A stretch of DNA of 39,222 bases from contig JAWQRO010000428.1 in NCBI GenBank assembly GCA_033557835.1, positions 1-39,222 of the forward strand, read 5' to 3'. Made by a program: the position numbers and the translations under genes. Positions 13,201-22,973 of the stretch are shown piece by piece. The DNA is from Helochares maculicollis. Lineage: Eukaryota; Arthropoda; Insecta; Coleoptera; Hydrophilidae. The notes under the pieces were generated by a model that was not told the DNA's origin, ran no database searches, and worked only from the letters and a program-made list of their open reading frames with translations. How positions within the stretch are numbered: the first letter of the stretch is position 1; each line of letters starts with the position of its first letter.

Positions 13201-16200
13201 GTTCGTTTCCATGGTATCCTTGCATTACTACTCGGGTACTTGAATAGCGATTATTCACATAAGTTCAAACTGTCATTTTTTTCCCATGAAAAATATGCAA
13301 TTATTTAAGAACAATGGTAAAACAAGTATTGACCCTCGCTTTTTACACATTTTATCCATCTCCCGGGCAATTTATGGATACCATTCCAAAAGAAACCTTC
13401 AACTTTCATTGATATTCATTCATCGAGGTATTCCCGTACATCTTCGAAAGTCTTGAAGTGTTGCTCAGCCAGTGCGTGTCCCTTCGATGAGAAGAGGTGA
13501 TAATCAGAAGGCGCCAGGTCTGGTGAATGCGATGGGTGGGGTAGGAGTTCCCAGTCAAGCAAAGAAATAGTTTTTGTTTGACCATCTTGACTGAATGTGC
13601 AGGAGCCTTATCATGCTGCAGAATGACGCTGTCTTCGAGCCCATTTTGGTCGTTTTTCGATCACAGCATTGTCTTCCTCCCAAAGCGATCAGATTTTATA
13701 CTCAATGTTGATGGTTGTCCTGGGGTTACCCATGATTTCTTACGTTTGGGATTCTCAAAACGTATCCATTTTTCATCACCAGTTACAACCCGATTCCAAA
13801 ACCCCTTTTTTTTTGTTGCGTAAATGCCGCATTTCGCACACAGTTTTTCGTCTTTCCATCTGTCATTTGTTCAGTTTGTGTGGAACCCATTTTCCAACTG
13901 TTCGAATATTGCCCGTGGCTCTCAGGCGATCGGAAATGGCTTGCCAAGTGACATTCAACTGCTCCGCCATCATTTGGGGTGGTTGTGTATCGTCTTTGTC
14001 CAATAATACTTGTAATTCGTCGTCCTCTAACTTTTTTGATCGATTTTCACGTTCTTTGTCAACAACATTTAAATTGACACGCTTGAAACATTGAAACCAG
14101 CGTTCGCAAGTCTTGACAGTTGGAGCAAGATCGCCGTAAGTCTCTACAAGAATTCGATGACTTTGCGATGCGGTTTTCATTGATCGAACAAGAAAATCAT
14201 TACATGCCGCAAATGCATATTACTTGACTCAAAATTCGACATTTTTACCACAAAAACGAAGTATACTACTAACTCGTAAAAAACTAAACAAATATAACGT
14301 TTTGTAGTGAGCAGCAGTCTTACAAAAAAATGGCATTTTGGGTTCCAAAAGTTACAATAGCTTTGATGCCCTCTCTTGACAACAAAACGACATTTTAAAC
14401 TTGCGCATAAAATGCGGCTTGCCAAGCATAAATGAAAACGTTTTCGTATCACCAATAATGAAAAATGGACCAATCGCAGTGAGCTAAAGAAAAAATCATG
14501 GGAACCACCTGACTATGCTTCAACATTGGAAGCCAAGCCAAACATTCATGGCTCTTATAGTGTGGCATCGGCATAGTTATCCTGTATCGAGTTGCGCAAG
14601 TCGAATGAAATCATTTTCGCTGCTCTCTACTGAAGACAATTGATAAATGTAAGTGGTTTAATCAAGAAAAACTCGCCTAATCACGACAAACAGACCACTA
14701 CTGATCAACACACATCAAAGTTATTCTTCAGCTTGACAATGCTTGTCCAGATGTTGCTTGTTTTTGATTATTAGTTTCAAACGATGGTACGAGACCCGTC
14801 TAACCAACACTTCACATCACAGGAAAATACCGAAAATTGATTCGTTGATAGCCTCATAAGATACATAATTTTTCCAACAAGAAAATAATAGCAGAAAGGT
14901 GCGAAAAAGTAGTGGCGAACGATTGACAATACTTCAAATGAGGCAATAAGTTTCGTTCTATCACAATATATGCCCCACTCTTGATAAAAAAAATTAGAAC
15001 TAATTTATTCTCTTCGCAGTAATGTCAACAAATCGTGAGAACGTTGTGCACCCAAGACTTCAGTTATATCAAACTCACTCTGACTAATCAATTATTTTGC
15101 ACGGGCCCATTATTTAATAATAAGAATACTTATGTCAAACAACCAACTCCAACAATAATAATCTGCTTAGTTTCAAACCTATTTACACCACTATGCAGCA
15201 CAATAAATTTAAATGCAAAAACAAGAAGTGCCTAGTTTTATGTTGAATAAACAAATTTAATTATTGAGATACTTCTGTGACTCAAAAGCAGCAAAAAAGC
15301 TCCGCTAATTACCCTAATTTATTAATTAAAATCCTAACTTTATCAAGCGAGGAAAAAAGGATCAAGTTGAATCCAGATTGAAAAGTAATAAGAACTCACC
15401 TCTTGCTGTAGCCTTTGCTCAAAAGATATTCATCATCATCAGAGTTGATGCCGTGCTTCTTTCCGCGTTTGTCTTTATCTTTCAAACCCAACTCTTTCTT
15501 CAGCAATTCATAATCGTCCAGTTTGCGCCTAAGCTTTTTGTCCTTTCGCTTCTTTTTGCTCTCGCGCTTATTTTTCTTCTCCTTCTTCTTCTTTTTCTTT
15601 TTATCGTCCCCTCGTTTCTCTTTCTTCCACTTGGCACTCTCCTCTAAAAATTTTCTTACCTTTTCCTCGTAGTCGGAGTCGCCTCCTTTGGCTTGTTCCA
15701 GAAACGCCCGTACTTTAGCCTCGTAGTTGTCGGGATCCGTGGACTTGGATGGAAGTTCCGAGGGCTGCTCGAAGGGTTTATTAAACTGATAAGATTCTGG
15801 GCGATCATGGGTGGGATCCATAAGCGCCATTCTTTTACTCAAAGGTGACAGAGAACTTTGTTTTTCCCGGCGATGAGATCTAGATCTCCTCTTCTTGCGT
15901 TTTTTAAAATCAGAGTCGCCGGAGGTGCTGCTCGAATCACTAGAGCTTGAGCTAGAGCTACTGGAGGAATCGTTAGTTCCCGATGAGCTAGAGCTGGAGC
16001 TAGAGCTTGAGCGGTGTCTGTTTTTACGTTTCTTACTCTTCTTCTTTTTCTTTTTGTCTTTCTTGTCTTCTTCTTCGTTTTTAATCAGTTGCTTTAAGGA
16101 ATCGTTCAAATCTTGCGGTTTACTGCCAATGGAGGGCAAGTTTAGTTCGGGAACCTCTAAAGCCTTAGAGCCTTGCGTTTTGTTTTTAAGGAACTCCAAC

Positions 16201-19200
16201 GAATTTTGCGCTTCTTCGTGGAACGGAATAATGTTCAAACAGCTTTGGTATGCTTTGCGCGCTTCGTCTATCTTATTTTCCTCTTCGAAACTACGTCCGA
16301 GAGCGACTAACGTCTCACCCATATACTTACGAGCGTTCGCATGGCTTGGATTTAGTTTCAATGCCGTCTCAAAATCTTCGATGGCCTTTTGGAAATTACC
16401 ACTGTTTGCGTACAACGCTCCTCGGGCCACTAATCCCTCTACATTTTTTGGGTCGATGTTCAAAGCTTTGTTTAGGCATTGAAAGGCTTCAGTATGCCGA
16501 CCAGCTTTGAAATGGTCGATACCATCGGCTACGTTGCTGTATGCCCATTTACTTGCTTGCTGTTGACGTAATTCAGAAGCGTATTCGTTTTCGGGAAATT
16601 TCCCCCTGTAAAGAAGAATAATCGTTAAATAAGGGGTACTAATGATTCGTAATTAAGTTTTAGTAACTTATGAAATATTCCTACTCCATTTTTGAACATT
16701 TGTAAATAAATTAGGTGTAATATTACATCGCTTATGCATATTAACTATGCTTTATTGCACAAATAGATACATTATTGCCGATTCTTCAGTTCATTTCAAT
16801 TTGACTGTTATCTAATCTTATCTCATTGATACGGCGATGTTTGATCAGGTTTATTTACTTTCCTTAATCAGAATGTTTAGAAGGGTTTTATGTGTTTCAA
16901 AGCATTATGCAATAACTTTGAATTATTTTATTTATAAAACAATTAAATTAAATATAAACGAGGGCAAATGAATACTTTTAAAACAAAATGTTACAGTAAG
17001 TGAGCCTTATCTAGAAAATATTAATAATTTCAACACAATCTGAGCCCCACTTCCAGAAAAAATTGTCGCTTTGGAGACATAATGTGATCGCCCAGATGGC
17101 CCGACATTTATGGATTTTTTTTCGAAGTTACATTAAATCAAGATTTTTTGAATAATAGCGCTCTCAAGTATGATTTGAGGAGATAATTTACTATTCTGCA
17201 CGAATATTCATTACTTTACACTAATTAGAATATTATTAATACAAATACTGATTTTTGGAACTATTTTTTAATTTGCACGTGACGGGTTAAGCAGAGAATA
17301 TCTAATTTGTCTTGATAACTTTCATATTTAAATCAATTAAGAAGAAGTGTTACAGAAATAATGTAAAAGCAGCTGAACGAACGACTTAGTTCCATAATGA
17401 TGATGTGAATGTATCTAGAAATTGCTGTTTGTTATAAAAGAGAGATTAAAAATATTCTGCTCTATTACTCTATTTCGCCTAATTTTAAAATATGCGTTTT
17501 ATTGATTTTCCTCCGATTTCCAAATACTGACCTAAGTCTTACGAGGTTACAACATAAAATAATGTGCGAAATCTTACCGCAGTCCAGGCATTAAAGAACA
17601 ATAGCCGTCGATTCCCATCTGAGTGGCCAGATAGGAGATATTGTTGGGGTTATTGAATCCAATACTCTTCTCAAGAACTGATTCATAGCTCTCGTTCTTG
17701 TTATCCATAGCCTTCCTGTAATCACAATATACTCATGTTCAAATTGGTCCGCAACAATCTCTAGTAGATTTAATTTTAAAACGAGAGTCGTTCCAAAAAA
17801 ATGATGTACCTGCCATAAAGAAAATTTGCGAGTCTGGTAATGGTATCTTCGTGGGGATTTTTCAATTCAAACAGTAGCTCTTTTGCTACTCTACTAAACT
17901 TTTTCTCGCAGGTCCTATAATATATTTTATTATAATTAATCATTCAATTACCATGCAGAACGTTTTTCCCTTGGTCATCTATAATTTCTCAACATTCTAA
18001 AATACATTTATCACTATGCACAGTTTCCAATAGTATCCTCAGTTTCAATCTTCTTAAAAATTCAGTCATATCCTGTCAATTTTTATATTAAAACTCTCCA
18101 TTTTCTTAGGTTTTTGTCACATAATCTTTCCCAAAAATACAGAGAATTCAGATTTTTCCAGACTCACAAACAACATAAGTAAAAAGAAAAAATAAAAACA
18201 GAAAATCTCATGTTTGCTGTTAGAAAGTATATACATACCATTCACTTTATAAAGGAAACAAAGCTATTAACGTATCTCCTCTATGTCGGTACTCCTGTTT
18301 ATTACAATATATAAATTCTCTCAAATCAAAAAAATATTCCAAGACTTTTATAGTATAATAACGTTTTTTAACATGGCATTACGATACATTTTTGGGAAGT
18401 TTTCACGGAGATACTGTGAAAAATACGTCATATGAACAAAAAAATGAAACTGCAGCTTGAACAAGTTCATTGAAATTGCATTATTATAAGTAATTTGTCC
18501 AATTTTTTTTGCTTAACTTATGACTTAAGTCTCACCTGTATATACGAAAGTGTGCGCATCATCTCGTGCGGCATAAAATATGCACCTCACGCACAACAAC
18601 AAGGTGCTAATGGAGTATAAAGTTTTCTCTAACTCATTGTCCATTTTTTTGTGCTAAACAATTATGGATTTTTGGAAACAAAATTATTTGATAATCATTT
18701 CGAAATGTATTAGCTATCTTTTTATGTTTAACCTACGGATAAAAAAGCTTTTAAATCCAAATTCCCAAACAATAAACCATGCTATGTACAGTGTTTATAT
18801 AAACTTTTCGTTTCCATCAGATACTGTTCAATATTTTTTACCTATTGTACGTGTTTTGTTTTTTTTTCTATGTAATTCTCACTAAAACTAATATGCATTA
18901 CACAAAGCAAGAATATATTGTTATATATAATCAAGTAAGGAATTGTTAGGGCCATAATTCGCTTCCGTTTTGTATTTAAAACGATAAAAAATGCAAGTTT
19001 TATCACTGCGACGTGATTCGAAATGAAGCGGATTTAAAAATGAGTGGTTATCACAACCTGTTTTTCCTGAAATTCAATAGATATGAGGAATGTTGTTCAA
19101 AATCATTTGGATTTTACAGATAAGAACAGTATGATCAAGTACATGGCGTAATTCCGCAACGTCGATTTGCTCGATTACACAAACGAAAGGTTATATATGA

Positions 19201-22020
19201 TATTTGCAAAATGAGGTTAAAATTGTTACAAGACCAGAAAGAGCCTGACAAGTGGAATAATATTTACTATTTTTCGTTAATATGTTGAAATTTGGGAAAT
19301 TGGAGAAGAGTCCTTGCCATACAAGCCTGCATTTTGATATTTGGAAGCTTAAACCGCGTAGTTTTAATAATATAAAGAATTAAACATCATATGTGGGAAA
19401 CTTGAAACTTGTTACCTATTACTGTGATGTTGCTAGGACTGTCTATAACATTTGACAAGCGTTTGTTTGTCAACAGCTTTAATTATCTTCGAGTTACACG
19501 CGTTTTGCAAACAATCAAAAGTAAATTTTTCGATATTGACAACGGGTGATTTCGTTGAGCAAAGAACTTGCATCAAATTTTGTTTGCGAAAAGAATATTT
19601 TTGTGCGGATATATTGAGAATGTTGCGGAAGGCCTTTGGTGATGAAACTATGGCACAACAAAACGTTTATAAGTGGTACGAGTTCAAAGTGGGCTGAGAA
19701 AGCGTTGAAGACGAATCGCGCTCTGGACGACCATCAACGTCTACCGACGAGTGCCACGTCCAAAAAATCAAAGATTTGGTACTTGAAAATCGTCGCTTGA
19801 CAATTAGAGACCTCGCTGATAGCGTTGGAATATCATTTGGCTCAGCCCAAATTATTTTGAAGGATTTTTTGTGTCTCAAACGCGTCAATTCTCGATTGCT
19901 GCCAAATGCAACATGTCATATTGCATTGGTTCTTCGCGGCTTTTTTGCCAAAAACTCGACTCGTATCGTTTCGCAACCACCTTATTCACCTGATTTGGCT
20001 CCATGCGACTTCCGGCTATTCAGCAAACTGAGAAGGCCAATGCGGGGATATCATTTCGAGGACTGGAGAAAGCGTTAGCAAAAGTGCGTTTTATCTGACG
20101 AGGATTACTTTGAAGGGGATGAAATCGATTTGGAAGAATAAATAAGTAATTTACATTTTATAAACAAATTGACTTCACTTTTTAATCACAGCAGTACATT
20201 TAAAAACACTGACTGGGATTCCCAAATACACCAAAATATGGCACGAACTGATAGTTTTAGTATTTGCAAGCTAAACTGGATGCCAGAAGAAAAATGGAAT
20301 ATAAAATGTGAGTACTATTAATGTAGCTAAGGTGTTTGATTGTGACGATGACACAGTGAGAGCTAGTGTAATGTAACAGACATCGTTAGAAATGGTCGAT
20401 CCTCATAAAACTGCGTTTTAAGACGTTTTTGCGCTACAATTAAGTCAACTCATGCTTTCTAAAGTACTTATGTAGTCACTTTGTTTACTAATTAAATCAA
20501 TAAAAAAATGTATCAAGCTAAAACAAATCACTCGCATATTTGTAACATTATCAAGTTTACTTAGGTAAGAGCCAATATAATTACATAACATCAATTTTGG
20601 TCCTTGACATTGCAAAACAACAAAAAATCTTAATGTACTATTGATTGTAAAACATCAACAAGTTGATTTTAGTTGCTGAGTTTAAACTTTTTGAGATAAT
20701 GATATCTGTTGACTTTGTCGTAAAGTTCATATTAAATTGTAAAACACAGGATTGATACTTATATCGTAGTAAAACTTTTATTTTTACACTCTGGTGATAT
20801 TAATAGATTGTACGAAATTGAATTGAATGACTCATTGATCGGCCTAGAGCCAAATCCAGCTGAGATATTTATCTATACAGGCTTTGATTTGTCAGTTCAA
20901 ATTTTGCTGATGCAACCTGTGTGAAACTGGAAGCACTCGAATGAGTATTAAAAAACCAATCCTTACAAAGAAGATAGTATTAAAACAATCTTGCAACACT
21001 GCTCCTGGCGTATACATGTTTTAATATGGCCCAAAGATGTTCGTAAGACATTCGAAACATAAAAATTGCAACTATTCCTTACTTAATTATACTTGAATAT
21101 ATCCCTTCACCCTTCAAGTAAGAATTAAAAGACCACAGAAGATAAAATATTGATTAAAGAAAAATAGTATAGTTAATATAATATGACTTACTTATACACG
21201 AGAGGAAAATCATCAGCACTAATGAGACCAAGTGCTGGACGGTGTTCAGGATCATCTGGTTTACGAGTAGTGCCCTTCATCCCACAAACCATTTTATCTG
21301 TGTCAGGGATAACTTCTAGAACTTCACAACACACCGAATCATTCATCATGTAGCTTCGGCTAACACCTTTACGATCAACAGCAGGTATTATATTAGCTAT
21401 TGGGCAAAAGGCCTAAAACAAAAACAATGATAAATACCAGGCGCTGAAAATATTCCATCAGTTTACTTACTTTAACATTAATATCAGCAACGTATCGAAC
21501 TGGAGCCCCAACCCCAGTAGTACACAACACTTTCAACATCATACCAGCTTGAGTTTTGCTAACTATACTCCCCAAAATCAAATCGCCAATTTTAACATTC
21601 TGCAAACGAAAGAAAATAGTCAAGGGAATGCCTAAAAAATATTGGAGTCGTCATTGTTACCTCAAAGAAATATTTCAGCCTCAACTGTTTGTCTACGTTC
21701 AAGTATGTTTCCAAAGGAGGCATAGTCGCATACATATCTTCCGTACTGGCCGCTTCTTCCGGAGGATTCGATCGTTCTAAAGCATCTTGCGAAAAAAGAA
21801 TGTTTGCTTTCTTAACGATGAACTGTTGCAACTTTAAGCGCTTGCCCCGGTCTTGGAAAGACAAGTACTTGTTGCGCTTGTTGTATATTTCAAAGTTGAC
21901 ATCCTTTACGTTATGCCGGAGCAAATCTTGCTCTCCCCGCTCTCCTTCCCATATCTTCTGCAACTGAGCGCCATGAAAATTGATTGTTTGCGCTACCAAA
22001 TCACCGTTCAACGACTCCAT
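3426..22020 (-). CDS. TTC14: TTC14 homologue (S1 domain, TPR, RS-rich C-terminus), nine coding exons
   Basis: Exons in transcript order: 22020-21661, 21599-21471, 21412-21192, 17914-17810, 17715-17578, 16605-15400, 9486-9406, 8392-7848, 4222-3426. They total 3,582 nt, all junctions GT..AG and phase-consistent, giving 1,193 residues plus stop. Order of parts: conserved N-terminus (1-120) with the MPPLE motif typical of TTC14; S1 RNA-binding fold from about 121 (VKIGDLILGSIVSKTQAGM) to about 235; TPR repeats at about 337-450; Lys-rich and poly-Ser stretches (about 498-550 and 640-690); RS/RGG-rich region (about 929-1115); acidic tail. The start ATG is supported by an in-frame stop at 22045-22047. 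Vertebrate TTC14 is about 770 residues, so this one is longer, mainly in the C-terminal low-complexity part. The function of TTC14 is poorly known. The S1 and RS content suggests a nuclear RNA-associated role (inference). Confidence 0.92.
4223..5749. other. TTC14 intron 8, 3' half; no gene seen
   Basis: Intron DNA between the last two coding exons. Apart from the 31-bp tandem repeat at 4586-4696 it holds no recognisable element up to the mariner at 5750. Confidence 0.6.
4586..4696. repeat. 31-bp tandem repeat, about 3.6 copies
   Basis: Units start at 4586, 4617, 4648 and 4679. Each begins with GTACATTCTTTATTTA followed by a variable 15-base half. The third unit fits the consensus best and the fourth is partial. 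A small ORF across it comes from the repeat and is not a gene. Confidence 0.88.
5750..6975 (+). mobile_element. mariner element, near full length, inactive
   Basis: About 1.2 kb with imperfect terminal inverted repeats: the left end near 5752 contains GATCCGATAAGTCTTAGCC, and the right end at about 6946-6974 is its inverse with a few changes. From 5931 it encodes a mariner transposase starting MEKEQYRSMIRLLFLEGESR, with helix-turn-helix VREIAKTVDISKYHVG and the first Asp in VTVDEAW (codon 6393-6395). It is broken by a stop at 6276-6278, further stops, and frameshifts. Between the second Asp (HHDNA, 6676-6678) and the third (PGDFF, 6731-6733) there are 55 nt instead of the 105 expected for D,D34D, so about 50 nt is deleted. 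It sits in TTC14 intron 8. Confidence 0.9.
5898..6912 (+). pseudogene. mariner transposase pseudogene
   Basis: Coding remnant of the mariner at 5.75-6.97 kb. The N-terminal half is open for 126 codons (5898-6278). Catalytic parts follow in shifted frames, with KGKTITG, HHDNA, LLPHPPYSPDL and a C-terminal AYFVDLEETYFSD segment. It cannot make a working enzyme. The upstream part of the ORF before MEKEQ is leader sequence. Confidence 0.88.
6976..7847. other. TTC14 intron 8, 5' part; no gene seen
   Basis: AT-rich intron DNA between the mariner and exon 8. Nothing recognisable apart from the donor side next to exon 8. Confidence 0.6.
7848..8392 (-). CDS. TTC14: TTC14 coding exon 8
   Basis: Acceptor TTGTCTAACAG|AAG, donor TATGCAG|GTACAA (phase 1). 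It encodes a disordered Ser/Pro/Lys-rich part (SPSPTREQKARQAVAEATAS and GNFRLMTPPKDTRPHGDD) ending PPLPPGVPPKSYA. The split Gly codon joins the next exon perfectly. Confidence 0.88.
8393..9405. other. TTC14 intron 7; no gene seen
   Basis: About 1.0 kb between coding exons 8 and 7. No transposon similarity or repeat recognised. Confidence 0.6.
9406..9486 (-). CDS. TTC14: TTC14 coding exon 7
   Basis: An 81-nt exon. Acceptor GATTTCAG|GTT, donor AAGAG|GTTAGT, phase 2 at both ends. It encodes FLDSLPDLEELESKLNAYYA and ALEKESKR. It is small and sits between two introns of 1.0 and 5.9 kb, but its frame joins both neighbours exactly. Confidence 0.85.
9487..10671. other. TTC14 intron 6, first part; no gene seen
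   Basis: Start of the 5.9-kb intron between exons 7 and 6. A patch at about 10410-10530 is less AT-rich than its surroundings but has no frame or structure that I recognise. Confidence 0.5.
10672..11461 (-). mobile_element. non-autonomous mariner with internal deletion, copy A
   Basis: About 790 bp including TA target duplications at both ends. The terminal inverted repeats begin (after TA) CTGTGATCAAAAA, and about 26 of 29 terminal bases match between ends. The minus strand keeps an N-terminal helix-turn-helix region, then jumps at about 10903-10906 straight to the part after the second catalytic Asp (SRLVPNAPCHTALVLCDFFA), followed by PPYSPDLAP. The region carrying the first two catalytic Asp residues is absent, so it could only move using a transposase supplied elsewhere. 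The copy at 19420-20193 has the same junction. Confidence 0.88.
11575..11830 (+). pseudogene. THAP-domain fragment
   Basis: The open frame to the stop at 11828-11830 encodes LFCELYFKREDIIIRQTRKS followed by LAPSAIPVLGIPT. This matches the second half of a THAP zinc finger: the C-x2-H pair (here C-x2-Y), the F-K-x-E-D-I step, and the A-x-P motif at its end. The His is replaced by Tyr, so zinc binding would be lost. It is probably a relic of a P-type transposon or THAP gene lying in a TTC14 intron. The first Cys pair is not convincing. Confidence 0.55.
11831..12855. other. intron DNA, nothing assigned
   Basis: Contains a short perfect inverted repeat GGCTCCGGTCCGGAGCC at 12487-12503 and a few unassigned short ORFs, for example 12567-12794 on the minus strand. 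It may hold more transposon debris, but no family is recognisable. Confidence 0.4.
12856..12993 (+). pseudogene. LINE-type retrotransposon polyprotein tail, fragment
   Basis: An open frame of 45 codons ending in a stop at 12991-12993 reads SWAQTIQQDLRELNLNEMDA followed by MDRLLWRQKL. A W-x-x-T-I-x-x-D-L-x-x-L-N-L ... A-x-D-R-x-x-W-R motif is typical of the C-terminal end of insect non-LTR retrotransposon polyproteins. No reverse transcriptase core is present nearby, so it is a short relic. Confidence 0.45.
13240..14300 (-). mobile_element. mariner element, internally deleted and frameshifted
   Basis: Minus-strand transposase starts at ATG 14242-14240 (MSNFESSNMHLRHVMIFLFD). It continues through a helix-turn-helix region open at 14180-13863 (AEQLNVTWQAISDRLRATGN, WVPHKL), the first Asp in VVTGDEKWIRFENPKRKKSW (codon 13777-13775), the second in ILQHDKAPAHS (13612-13610), the third in LAPSDYHLF (13505-13503), and ends near 13305 with KSEGQYLF. 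All three Asp remain, but at least 100 nt are missing between the first and second, and frames are shifted. The second motif reads HDK instead of HDN. A weak 3' inverted-repeat remnant (GAACTTAT) lies near 13255. The 5' end abuts another mariner fragment. Confidence 0.87.
14330..15058 (+). mobile_element. mariner fragment, highly degraded
   Basis: The plus-strand frame around 14400-14590 reads RFRITNNEKW, KKKSWEPPDYASTLEAKPNI and HGS. This is the first catalytic block of a mariner transposase with Asp changed to Asn (TGDE to TNNE). Pieces of the second block (LDNACPDVA, about 14730-14760) and a C-terminal end resembling CEKVVANDxQYFK follow with many stops. A 3' inverted repeat (GAGAACGTTGTGCACCC, about 15036-15053) resembles that of the mariner at the window start. 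It lies head to head with the element at 13.24-14.30 kb. Confidence 0.75.
15059..15399. other. intron DNA, nothing seen
   Basis: The last 340 bases of intron 6 next to the exon 6 donor. No repeats or elements recognised. Confidence 0.6.
15400..16605 (-). CDS. TTC14: TTC14 coding exon 6 (TPR array and Lys/Ser-rich region)
   Basis: The largest exon, 1,206 nt. Acceptor TTCTTTACAG|GGG, donor AAGAG|GTGAGT. It opens with GKFPENEYASELRQQQASKW, then three TPR helices-turn-helices (FKAGRHTEAFQCLNKALNID, then GALYANSGNFQKAIEDFETA, then EEENKIDEARKAYQSCLNII). After these come a Lys-rich run, a poly-Ser run, and a second Lys/Arg-rich run. The second half is typical disordered nuclear-protein sequence. 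Confidence 0.94.
16606..17577. other. TTC14 intron 5; no gene seen
   Basis: About 0.97 kb between coding exons 6 and 5. A slightly GC-richer patch near 17041-17110 is not identified. Confidence 0.6.
17578..17715 (-). CDS. TTC14: TTC14 coding exon 5
   Basis: Acceptor GATTACAG|GAA, donor CTGCG|GTAAGA, phase 2 at both ends. It encodes the conserved SVLEKSIGFNNPNNISYLA region that links the S1 domain to the TPR array. Confidence 0.93.
17810..17914 (-). CDS. TTC14: TTC14 coding exon 4, possible cassette exon
   Basis: 105 nt with acceptor ATTATAG|GAC and donor GGCAG|GTACAT, phase 2 on both sides, so it can be skipped without changing frame. It encodes 35 residues (TCEKKFSRVAKELLFELKNP, then HEDTITRLANFLYGR) with no stop. 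Joining exon 3 directly to exon 5 reads VYKKAMDNKNESYE, which resembles vertebrate TTC14 better than the version containing this exon. It may be lineage-specific or alternatively spliced. Confidence 0.72.
17915..19419. other. TTC14 intron 3, distal part; no gene seen
   Basis: AT-rich intron DNA. A donor-like TATATACAG|GTGAGA occurs on the minus strand near 18537, but exons 3 and 4 already join in phase, so I do not call another exon. Confidence 0.55.
19420..20193 (+). mobile_element. non-autonomous mariner with internal deletion, copy B
   Basis: About 775 bp bounded by ACTGTGAT at the left and its inverse (AATCACAG) at the right. The plus strand encodes an N-terminal segment (CIKFCLRKEYFCADILRMLR, AFGDETMAQQNVYKWYEF) and a helix-turn-helix (NRRLTIRDLADSVGISFGSA). 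It then jumps at about 19911-19915 (SRLLPNATCHIALVLRGFFA) into the third catalytic block QPPYSPDLAPCDF. The first two catalytic Asp blocks are missing at the same place as in the copy at 10.67-11.46 kb. This copy has also lost about 75 bp just inside its left end. It lies in TTC14 intron 3. Confidence 0.88.
20194..21191. other. TTC14 intron 3, proximal part; no gene seen
   Basis: AT-rich intron DNA up to the exon 3 donor. No element recognised. Confidence 0.6.
21192..21412 (-). CDS. TTC14: TTC14 coding exon 3 (end of S1 domain)
   Basis: Acceptor TGTTTTAG|GCC, donor TATAA|GTAAGT (phase 2). It encodes the rest of the S1-like domain (AFCPIANIIP through MVCGMKGT) and a LGLISADDFPLVY segment that corresponds to the 'GVIS..ELPLYY' part of vertebrate TTC14. 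Confidence 0.92.
21471..21599 (-). CDS. TTC14: TTC14 coding exon 2 (start of S1 domain)
   Basis: 43 codons, phase 0 at both ends. Acceptor is TTTGCAG|AAT and donor AAA|GTAAGT. It encodes the first strands of the S1 fold (VKIGDLILGSIVSKTQAGM). Confidence 0.93.
21661..22020 (-). CDS. TTC14: TTC14 coding exon 1
   Basis: Residues 1-120. It begins MESLNGDLVAQTINFHGAQL and carries the MPPLETYL motif close to the S1 domain. Donor is GAG|GTAACA, phase 0. An in-frame TAA at 22045-22047 and no closer ATG fix the start. A possible 5' UTR splice acceptor (CTTTCAG) lies at about 22074, so a non-coding exon may exist further upstream. Confidence 0.92.
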
Positions 22021-22047
22021 CTTGGGAGCTCCGTTGACTCTCCCTTA

Positions 22048-22732
22048 AATCGACTTTTTTATGACTGTATAATCTGAAAGCAAATATTACAAAAACGTTG
22101 ATACATTGGCTATACTCGAAAGCAACAAGTGAAGCTTCAAGAATCGTTTCGACACAAAACAGGTCGTACAGTGATAATTGACTTCATAAGCCAGTTTACT
22201 TATATATAATTGCGACACGGTTGGCGTTAAGCCAATGGTTATTTTATCTCGAGAGGGAATTGCAATCATTAAATTATCAGTTTATGCCGTGTTCAACAAC
22301 GAAATATAGAAACTCTCCAGACGAACCATACTGATGAACTTTTCCGGGTGGTTTAAATAGTGTTTTGTATTCTGACAATAGAATTGGTCACAATCGGCAA
22401 TTAGGCATGTTCGTGGTGTTTCAACCATGTGCAAATCGTCGAATATAGGAGAAAAAAGCTACAATGGCATGATTTAAGAATATGTCCAATTGACGCAGTT
22501 GTAAGAAAGGCGGTTCGAGCAGTTAATTGAATATAGAGCAAGAGTAAAAAGGTTAAACGTCAAGTATAATGTGGCCAGCACCTTATTTACATATTATTAC
22601 TTATGTTTCGATATCCTGAACAAACTATTAATTACATTACGACGAACATATGAAAAAAGTAGTTCTGTACGAGAGATAAATAGTATAGTAAAGATAGATC
22701 TCAACCAACTATTTTTAACGAATTTTCTACAC
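22048..22732. other. upstream region of TTC14, nothing assigned
   Basis: Should contain the TTC14 promoter and 5' UTR on the minus strand. I cannot locate the transcription start. A possible 5' UTR splice acceptor is at about 22074. Confidence 0.4.
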
Positions 22733-22973
22733 TTAAGGGGGTATTCTAGTCTAGAAATTCGAAAAAATCGATTTTTTTCTTATATATTTTCAAAGTTTAG
22801 ACCTTTAAAAATTAATCTCTAAGAGGATTTTTGGAAATTCGAATTATTTTCGGAATTATAGTTAATTTTGTGACGTGCCAACTAAACCGGTTCGGCTAGA
22901 AAGCAAGAATAGTAACGATAGGTACCATTCGGCTACCCGAATAAATAGACCCGTATCACGGTGATCCTGTAGT

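Noticed and set aside
15895..16482. 195-codon plus-strand ORF with Glu/Leu runs
   Set aside because: Antisense of the poly-Ser and TPR part of TTC14 exon 6. The composition mirrors the Ser codons.
18530..18545. Extra TTC14 exon suggested by a good donor motif
   Set aside because: Exons 3 and 4 already join in phase, and there is no open, conserved-looking frame ending at this donor.
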